A DNA stretch of 10,589 nt, taken from NCBI GenBank assembly GCA_900758895.1, contig CAAETG010000025.1, positions 1 to 10,589 of the forward strand, given 5' to 3'. The position numbers and the translations under genes were made by a program. Of the stretch, positions 1 through 4,401 are shown piece by piece; position 1 is the first letter of the stretch, and each line of letters begins with the position of its first letter. The stretch comes from Bacilli bacterium (lineage in GTDB: Bacteria > Bacillota_I > Bacilli_A > RF39 > UBA660). The notes beneath the pieces are model-generated. The model saw nothing but the letters and a program-made list of their open reading frames with translations, ran no database searches and had not been told where the DNA came from.

Positions 1-79
1 CGGAAGTCACTTCAACTAATAAACTGTAAGGTGAGAGAATTCCTAGTATTAAACAAATTACATTTCTAAATCTTTTCAT
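1..79 (-). CDS. 5' end of an unidentified gene, probably a membrane protein (partial)
   Basis: Only the first 26 codons are in the window; the gene continues past base 1. The start is the ATG at 79-77, preceded by an AAGGAG ribosome binding site at 92-87 with 7 bases of spacing. That site lies inside the last codons and stop of the GtrA-type gene, so only two bases separate the two genes and translational coupling is likely. The visible peptide begins MKRFRNVIC and continues with a hydrophobic stretch (ICLILGILSPYSLL), which would fit a signal anchor or first membrane helix. Being last in a GT2, DUF2304, GtrA operon, it may be a GT-C type membrane glycosyltransferase or another membrane partner of the pathway, but this is guessed from context; the fragment itself shows no family signature. 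Confidence 0.7.
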   Translation of the reverse strand, partial: MKRFRNVICLILGILSPYSLLVEVTS

Positions 80-81
80 AT

Positions 82-513
82 TTATTCTCCTTTTTTATCA
101 TAAAAAATAAAATGTTTTTGTACAAAATAGTTGATTAAAAATAAAACAATTTCTACTGGAATTTTAATTAAAGTTTCATTTATATTTGTAACTCTATATA
201 AAATAAATACTAAAGCGGCAGAAACACACATTTGAATAATAACTAAACCATAATACTTTGTCAAAGTAGTAGAGTCAATTTTCTTAGTATTCTTTTTAAA
301 TACTCCATTTCGATTCATTAAATAGTTAATAAATGATGAAATAATTCTTGCCAAAATAGTAGCCAAAATGATGGATAAATCACTTAAAACACCTTTTAGT
401 AAAAAATTAAAAAGTGTAAATAAAGTTAAATCGATGGCAAAAGAAATTCCTGCAGAAATAATATATTTTATAAAAATACTATATTTTTTAATTAAATTTA
501 CTAAACTATTCAT
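82..513 (-). CDS. GtrA family membrane protein (putative lipid-linked sugar flippase)
   Basis: A small protein of 143 residues with four predicted membrane helices at about residues 14-40, 44-65, 85-106 and 115-131. Two GtrA-type signatures are visible: INYLMNRNGVF after helix 2 and INYFVQKHFIF at the end of helix 4, matching the family's N-Y-x3-R-x2-V-F and hydrophobic-Q-K-F-x-F pattern. GtrA proteins are thought to move polyprenyl-phosphate-linked sugars across the membrane. An ATG at 528 would add five residues, but the GAGGAG at 526-521 overlaps that codon and stands 7 bases from the ATG at 513, so I chose 513. The start overlaps the end of the DUF2304 gene by 8 bases, so the two are coupled. 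With the GT2 enzyme upstream it forms the common charging-plus-flipping module; substrate unknown. Confidence 0.9.
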   Translation of the reverse strand: MNSLVNLIKKYSIFIKYIISAGISFAIDLTLFTLFNFLLKGVLSDLSIILATILARIISSFINYLMNRNGVFKKNTKKIDSTTLTKYYGLVIIQMCVSAALVFILYRVTNINETLIKIPVEIVLFLINYFVQKHFIFYDKKGE

Positions 514-862
514 CTTTTTTCTCCTCATGCTTTATAATTGCTATTTCTTGAGCAAGTGCAGTAATCTTAGCTTTTTGAGCAGAAACAATTTCTGTTAAAA
601 CAAAAGTGATAAATAATAATATTCCAAATCCAATTAGGAATATAAAATTAGAAACTGTGTTAATTCCGATGAAATCACAAATTATTTTTAGAAAATCTGG
701 TATTAATATTGCTATTACCATTGCAATACAAAAAATTAACCATAATAAAGCATATTTAATGCTTAAATTTCTTTTTATTACTCTATGCCATACATATAAA
801 ATAAATATGAAAGCAAATATAATTAACGTTACTACTAATTCCCATGGTAACACATTCTTCAC
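506..862 (-). CDS. DUF2304 family small membrane protein
   Basis: A protein of 118 residues with three predicted membrane helices (about 8-24, 37-54, 72-92) and a charged, probably coiled-coil tail ending EEKKDE. Length, topology and position directly behind a GT2 glycosyltransferase and before a GtrA-type gene are typical of DUF2304, a family with no established biochemical role that recurs in surface-glycan operons and may assist or anchor the glycosyltransferase. The start is uncertain. GTG at 862 is only two bases from the GAGAGG ribosome binding site, while the in-frame GTG at 853 lies 11 bases from it, so the protein may begin three residues later. No ATG in this frame fits. It follows the GT2 stop by 11 bases and overlaps the next start by 8. 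Confidence 0.85.
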   Translation of the reverse strand: MKNVLPWELVVTLIIFAFIFILYVWHRVIKRNLSIKYALLWLIFCIAMVIAILIPDFLKIICDFIGINTVSNFIFLIGFGILLFITFVLTEIVSAQKAKITALAQEIAIIKHEEKKDE

Positions 863-873
863 GTCCTCTCTTA

Positions 874-1578
874 CTAGTTCTTTTTACTAGATGCACCAGC
901 AATAATAATTGCTAAACTTACTTTAATCATGTAATATACTGATTTTAAAGGATTGATAGAACTTTTTCCACCTTCCCTTTTATTCATTTTAACGGGGATC
1001 TCGCTTACTTGATAATTCTTTTTTATTACTGTTACAATGGTGTCTGGTTCTGGATAATCACTTGGATAATCATTGGCAAAAAGCTTAATTACTTCTTTAT
1101 CAACTGCACGAAATCCACTTGTTGGATCATAAATTTTTTTGCCAGTTACAACTTTTATTAGAAAAGATAAGATGTTTTTCCCTAATCTCCGCATTTTACT
1201 AGATTTAAAGGTACTTAACTCGCTTACAAAACGGGAACCAATTACCACATTATTTCCTTTTTCAATTTCAGCTATTAAATCTTTTATATAATTACCATCA
1301 TGTTGACCATCGCCATCAAATTGAATCGCTATATCATAATTATGATAATAAGCATACTTATATCCAGTTTGAACCGCTCCACCAATTCCTAAGTTAAATG
1401 GTAAATCAATCATATTTAAATGATTTTCTTCACATATCTTCTTTGTACTATCGGTCGATCCATCATTAATAATGACATAGTCTAACTCGTGATCTAATTT
1501 TATCTCTTTTAAATTATTTACCGTTTTTAAAATATTTTTTTCTTCATTATAGGCAGGAATAATTACTAATACTTTCAT
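874..1578 (-). CDS. GT2 family glycosyltransferase (polyprenyl-phosphate glycosyltransferase type)
   Basis: A 234-residue enzyme of the DPM1-like branch of glycosyltransferase family 2, expected to move a sugar from a nucleotide sugar to polyprenyl phosphate at the inner membrane face. Visible motifs: IPAYNEE at residues 7-13, INDGSTD at 37-43 for nucleotide binding, the metal-binding D-G-D at 88-90 within FDGDGQHD, GSRF at 114-117, DPTSGFRA at 151-158 and REGGKSS at 201-207. A hydrophobic segment at about 212-229 near the C-terminus may sit in the membrane; there is no pair of large C-terminal helices as in longer members, a role DUF2304 and GtrA proteins may fill. The ATG at 1578 follows an AGAGGA site by 5 bases. 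It is the first gene of the operon, behind the promoter at 1605-1633. The sugar cannot be read from the sequence. Confidence 0.95.
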   Translation of the reverse strand: MKVLVIIPAYNEEKNILKTVNNLKEIKLDHELDYVIINDGSTDSTKKICEENHLNMIDLPFNLGIGGAVQTGYKYAYYHNYDIAIQFDGDGQHDGNYIKDLIAEIEKGNNVVIGSRFVSELSTFKSSKMRRLGKNILSFLIKVVTGKKIYDPTSGFRAVDKEVIKLFANDYPSDYPEPDTIVTVIKKNYQVSEIPVKMNKREGGKSSINPLKSVYYMIKVSLAIIIAGASSKKN

Positions 1579-1604
1579 GTGTTCCTCTCATTTCTTTCGC
1601 ATTT

Positions 1605-1633
1605 ATTATATCATATAGTTTCAAAAACATCAA
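1605..1633 (-). promoter_or_regulatory. Sigma-A promoter of the glycosyltransferase operon
   Basis: Reading the minus strand: -35 TTGATG (1633-1628), a 17-base spacer, and a perfect -10 TATAAT (1610-1605) with a TG one base upstream (extended -10). Transcription would begin near 1598, giving a short leader before the GT2 ATG at 1578. All four genes on its left are packed with gaps of at most 11 bases or overlaps, so this is probably the only promoter for the group in the window. Confidence 0.8.
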
Positions 1634-1665
1634 TTTTTGTCATATTTAGTCCTTTTATTATTTCT

Positions 1666-1701
1666 AAAAATGTTGATATCTATTCAATTATCCACATTTT
1701 A
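1666..1701 (-). terminator. Possible weak terminator after corA
   Basis: On the minus strand AAAATGT (1700-1694) can pair with ACATTTT (1673-1667) across a 20-base loop, with five T's at the end of the second arm. The stem is seven pairs and A/T-rich, so it is a weak candidate, but it begins in the corA stop codon just as the two stronger terminators here begin in theirs. It separates corA from the glycosyltransferase promoter. Confidence 0.35.
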
Positions 1702-2634
1702 TAACATATTTTTTCGTTTTAAAATAAAAGCAATTAATAGTGATAATAACAATGACACTAAAATAATTAAGATAAAGCTGGCAGGAGAAGATCCAATTTT
1801 TCCTAAAGGAACATTCATCCCAATAAAAGACGCTACCATGGTAGGGATAGAAAACACAATCGTAATTCCTGCTAAAAATTTCATTACATCATTTAAGTTG
1901 TTAGATATAATCGTTGCATAAGTATCGGTCATACTTGATAAAATTTCCTTATAAATCGTCGCCATTTCAATTGCTTGCTTATTTTCAATTAGAGCATCTT
2001 CTAGCAATTCTTCATCTTCTTTTTCAATCGGAATAAATACTCCTTTGGCTATCTTTTCTAAAGCTATTTCATTTGCTTTTAGAGAAGTTATAAAATATAC
2101 TAATGTTTTTTCAATATTCATCAAATGAAGAAGTTCTTTGTTATTAGTTGATTTTGACAATACTTTTTCTTTACTATCAATATATTCGTTAATACTAGTT
2201 AATTCTTTTTGATAAATTCCTGCTACCATAATAAAAATTTGTAAAATAAAATGGGTTTTATTTTTTCCGTTTAGTTCGCCTATTTCTGTTTGTTTAAAGT
2301 AATCTAAAAAATGTTGTTCTTTTAGTGAAACCGTAACTAAATATCCTTTTTCACTTAAAATAATACCAAGAGGATTGGTCTTATATTGATGTTTGTTATT
2401 ATCCGCTACATAAGGAGTATCTAAGATAATGACAGTTTCTTCTTTCCTTTTTTCGATTCTTGGTAATTCTTCTTCATCTAATAACTTATATAGCGTTTCT
2501 TTATCTATCTTTGTGCTTTCAATTACAAAGTTTAATTCTTCAGAAGTTGGGTTGATTAAATCAATCCAACTTCCTTTTTTGATAGAATTTGTACTACTTA
2601 ATTTTCTTTCCACTACTTCATAAATATTTATCAT
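1699..2634 (-). CDS. corA: CorA family divalent metal ion transporter
   Basis: A 311-residue CorA-type channel, expected to form a membrane pentamer that brings in Mg2+ (or Co2+/Ni2+). The N-terminal two thirds form the cytoplasmic funnel, ending in a long charged helical region (about 140-250). Two closely spaced membrane helices follow at about 253-271 and 286-305, and a basic tail KRKNML. The family's G-M-N selectivity signature is present at residues 272-274 at the end of helix 1. The usual preceding Tyr (YGMN) is Ile here (FIGMN), a modest deviation. The ATG at 2634 follows an AGGTGAT ribosome binding site. There is no strong promoter in the 53 bases before it; an extended -10 (TGGTAAAAT) about 25 bases upstream is possible, and otherwise it may be read through from the 116-residue gene. 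The exact metal is not settled by the sequence. Confidence 0.96.
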   Translation of the reverse strand: MINIYEVVERKLSSTNSIKKGSWIDLINPTSEELNFVIESTKIDKETLYKLLDEEELPRIEKRKEETVIILDTPYVADNNKHQYKTNPLGIILSEKGYLVTVSLKEQHFLDYFKQTEIGELNGKNKTHFILQIFIMVAGIYQKELTSINEYIDSKEKVLSKSTNNKELLHLMNIEKTLVYFITSLKANEIALEKIAKGVFIPIEKEDEELLEDALIENKQAIEMATIYKEILSSMTDTYATIISNNLNDVMKFLAGITIVFSIPTMVASFIGMNVPLGKIGSSPASFILIILVSLLLSLLIAFILKRKNML

Positions 2635-2687
2635 ATTATCACCTACTTTTTATTTTACCACATTCTATTTTATTTTGCTGTTAAACT

Positions 2688-3038
2688 TTATAATTTTGTC
2701 AGAATGTTTTCATCATTTATAATTACCTTCAATTCTTTTTGAATTTTTTCTAAATCTTTTTCTAGTTTTTTTCTTTCTTTCTTGCTTTTATATTCTTCGT
2801 TTTCCATTACATATAATAAATAACGACTAGCAGCCACAATTAGTAATTGTTTGGATAAATAGCCAATATTGTTCATTCCTTTAAAGTTTTTCTTCCATGC
2901 TTGATAAGCTAAATAAGCATTAAAATACCAATAATGGACATCTAATACCTCATCATAATAGCTTTCTACTAATTCCATTTCTTCTTTTTTGTAGCAAATG
3001 AAATACACCTCTACATTTTCTTCTTTACTCTTATACAT
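2688..3038 (-). CDS. Uncharacterised small protein with charged helical C-terminus
   Basis: I do not recognise this 116-residue protein. It has no signal peptide or clear membrane helix; the most hydrophobic part is LSKQLLIVAASRYLLYVM around residues 61-78. The first half is rich in aromatic residues (HYWYFNAYLAY at about 54-64 of the open frame), and the last 35 residues are a lysine/glutamate-rich stretch (KSKKERKKLEKDLEKIQKEL) likely to be a coiled coil. A soluble, all-helical protein is the likely picture. It looks like a real gene: a TTGACT-17-TATGAT promoter lies upstream, and an AGAGG ribosome binding site stands 8 bases from the ATG at 3038. It is 53 bases upstream of corA with no terminator between them, so the two may share a transcript, but a functional link is not shown. 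Confidence 0.8.
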   Translation of the reverse strand: MYKSKEENVEVYFICYKKEEMELVESYYDEVLDVHYWYFNAYLAYQAWKKNFKGMNNIGYLSKQLLIVAASRYLLYVMENEEYKSKKERKKLEKDLEKIQKELKVIINDENILTKL

Positions 3039-3063
3039 ATGTTCGCCTCTTTTCTATGAAGCA

Positions 3064-3092
3064 ATCATAATATATTTTTAGAATAAAGTCAA
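3064..3092 (-). promoter_or_regulatory. Sigma-A promoter of the 116-residue protein gene
   Basis: On the minus strand, -35 TTGACT (3092-3087), a 17-base spacer and -10 TATGAT (3069-3064). The predicted start of transcription is near 3057, about 20 bases before the ATG at 3038. Probably also serves corA downstream. Confidence 0.75.
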
Positions 3093-3117
3093 ATCACTAA
3101 TTACTTTGATTTGTATT

Positions 3118-3187
3118 TTCAAATTGTTAAAAGATACATTCAAATTGCTAATTTCATAATACAAAATGATAATTTGATAGATCAAAT
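3118..3187. repeat. Intergenic repeats: direct TTCAAATTG pair and a 16-base inverted repeat
   Basis: The nine-base TTCAAATTG occurs at 3118-3126 and again at 3139-3147, exactly 21 bases apart (two helical turns). Further on is a perfect inverted repeat, ATTTGAT-AG-ATCAAAT, at 3172-3187. Both lie upstream of the promoter at 3064-3092 and downstream of the terminator at 3219-3244, so they are outside any gene. Such an arrangement can be a regulator's binding sites, but in DNA this AT-rich chance repeats are common. Confidence 0.4.
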
Positions 3188-3218
3188 CATGATAATTAAT
3201 AAAATTTAAATTTTTTTC

Positions 3219-3244
3219 AAAAAAAATAACTCATTTGAGTTATT
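3219..3244 (-). terminator. Rho-independent terminator after the SipW-type secreted protein gene
   Basis: On the minus strand AATAACTCA (3244-3236) and TGAGTTATT (3233-3225) form a perfect nine-pair inverted repeat with a two-base centre (realistically eight pairs and a four-base loop), followed by a run of eight T's. The stop codon of the upstream gene (3242-3240) lies inside the first arm. Confidence 0.85.
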
Positions 3245-3809
3245 CTTGTACTTCACTTACTACATAAAGTTGTAAATCAAGATTGCCATTATTAATTTCA
3301 TCTGCTACTAAGTCTTCATCAATCCAAATTCTTAAATATTTGGTTGTTCCCGTTACACCAGCATTTAGACTTCCTGTATCAATTCGATAATAAGTTGTTC
3401 CATTTTCTACAAGCGTATCAGAAATACTGCTTAATACAGTAGATGTACTACCACTAGTTGCATCTCCATCAGTTGAAATACGAATACTACTTAATGGAAT
3501 ATTATTTCCACTTCCAGCATAAACATATAACGAATAGGCTGCGGGTAGATTACTATCAGTATTTACTACTGTATAACTTACAGGAGAAGATGCTAGCCCT
3601 TCTGCTGTAGTCATTGGTTCACTTAATGTTAAAGCATTAATTCCTGTTACAGTAAGTTCTAAAGTTCCAGCGGTTATTTTTTGATCTTCTGTATTTGTTT
3701 TTACGTCAAAAAATATGGCATAACTAATTCTAATTACGGTTATTGTTACTAAGACTACCGCTATGGCAATTATTGTCGTTTGTTTCTTGATAATATCCTT
3801 TATCTTCAT
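3240..3809 (-). CDS. Secreted protein with SipW-type signal peptide (TasA/camelysin-like)
   Basis: A 189-residue exported protein. The N-terminus has a basic MKIKDIIKK, a hydrophobic core at about 12-27, then S-Y-A-I-F-F-D and, further on, ITAGTLEL at 45-52. This Y-A-x-F-x-D followed by T-A-G-T-L-E/D-L is the hallmark of signal peptides cleaved by the SipW-type signal peptidase, as in TasA and camelysin; cleavage is expected near residue 31. The mature part is rich in Ser, Thr, Gly and Val with alternating hydrophobic residues and no cysteine, suggesting a beta-sandwich surface or fibre protein. No SipW gene lies in the window. It has its own promoter (3829-3858), a GGTGAT ribosome binding site before the ATG at 3809, and a strong terminator overlapping its stop, so it can be a single-gene unit. 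Beyond the signal type, its function is unknown. Confidence 0.85.
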   Translation of the reverse strand: MKIKDIIKKQTTIIAIAVVLVTITVIRISYAIFFDVKTNTEDQKITAGTLELTVTGINALTLSEPMTTAEGLASSPVSYTVVNTDSNLPAAYSLYVYAGSGNNIPLSSIRISTDGDATSGSTSTVLSSISDTLVENGTTYYRIDTGSLNAGVTGTTKYLRIWIDEDLVADEINNGNLDLQLYVVSEVQE

Positions 3810-3828
3810 ATACTATCACCGTATTTTA

Positions 3829-3858
3829 ATAATACCATAAAAGTAGCATAAAATACAA
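3829..3858 (-). promoter_or_regulatory. Promoter of the SipW-type secreted protein gene
   Basis: On the minus strand, -35 TTGTAT (3858-3853), an 18-base spacer and -10 TATTAT (3834-3829) with an upstream TG (TGGTATTAT, extended -10). It lies in the 67-base gap behind the single-pass membrane protein gene. Confidence 0.6.
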
Positions 3859-3876
3859 GACAATTTTATCACTTTT

Positions 3877-4323
3877 TTAAAAATATGTTAATTCTTCTAA
3901 TTTATAATAATATGAAATATCTTTATTTTCTAAATTAAGCGTTATTTTATACCCTTTTCTACTTCCTTTTATATCATCCGTAGCAAGCGTATAAATATAA
4001 CCTTCTTTACCTTTTTCTTGAAAGAAATTTGCTAATACATATTCATTATTATTCATGGTAATTACTAAATCATTACAATTTTCTTCCGTTATTAGCAATA
4101 ATTGATATTTTTTATCAATCGTATAGGCATTATTTATGATGACATTATCATATCCACCAGCACGATTGAAAGCTAGTTCTAATCTTGTTTCTTCCTGTAG
4201 CGCATTTGTTAATCGTGTATTTAATTCTTTTTCTAAATATTGCCATAAAGGAATTGAGATAATTACAAATAACGCAACCAAAATTATTTCTATTTTTCTT
4301 CTTCTAATTAATTTATTTACCAT
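3877..4323 (-). CDS. Uncharacterised single-pass membrane protein
   Basis: A 148-residue protein with a basic N-terminus (KLIRRRK), one strong hydrophobic helix at about residues 12-30, and then a hydrophilic domain of about 115 residues that should lie outside the cell. I see no lipobox, sortase signal or pilin-type G-F-x4-E cleavage motif, so it is probably anchored by its N-terminal helix. The outer part has repeated beta-type stretches (YQLLLITEENCNDLVITM, YKITLNL) and a single cysteine; no known family is recognised. The ATG at 4323 has a good AAGGGG ribosome binding site, and a near-consensus promoter lies just upstream. It is followed after 67 bases by the SipW-type secreted protein with no terminator between, so the two could be partly co-transcribed surface proteins; that link is inferred from position only. 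Confidence 0.82.
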   Translation of the reverse strand: MVNKLIRRRKIEIILVALFVIISIPLWQYLEKELNTRLTNALQEETRLELAFNRAGGYDNVIINNAYTIDKKYQLLLITEENCNDLVITMNNNEYVLANFFQEKGKEGYIYTLATDDIKGSRKGYKITLNLENKDISYYYKLEELTYF

Positions 4324-4347
4324 AAAAATCCCCTTAACTTGCGCTAT

Positions 4348-4376
4348 ACTATAACACTTTTTCTTTTCAATGTCAA
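4348..4376 (-). promoter_or_regulatory. Near-consensus sigma-A promoter of the single-pass membrane protein gene
   Basis: On the minus strand, a perfect -35 TTGACA (4376-4371), a 17-base spacer and -10 TATAGT (4353-4348). The first two T's of the -35 are also the end of the leuS terminator U-tract, so the two signals share bases. This is the best-matching -35 in the window. Confidence 0.85.
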
Positions 4377-4401
4377 AAAAATAAGCTTTTACGCTTATTT
4401 T
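4375..4401 (-). terminator. Rho-independent terminator of leuS
   Basis: On the minus strand AAAATAAGC (4401-4393) pairs with GCTTATTTT (4386-4378) around a six-base loop, with seven T's running 4381-4375. The leuS stop codon (4397-4395) is inside the first arm. The T-run continues straight into the next gene's TTGACA. Confidence 0.8.

Noticed and set aside
1622..1639. CAAAAA-TTTTTG inverted repeat upstream of the GT2 gene as a terminator
   Set aside because: Only one G-C pair per end in an otherwise A/T stem, and the -35 hexamer lies in its loop; the promoter explains the region better.
1637..1921. Plus-strand open frame across the end of corA
   Set aside because: It is the antisense shadow of corA codons, with no ribosome binding site of note; the minus-strand protein has clear family motifs.
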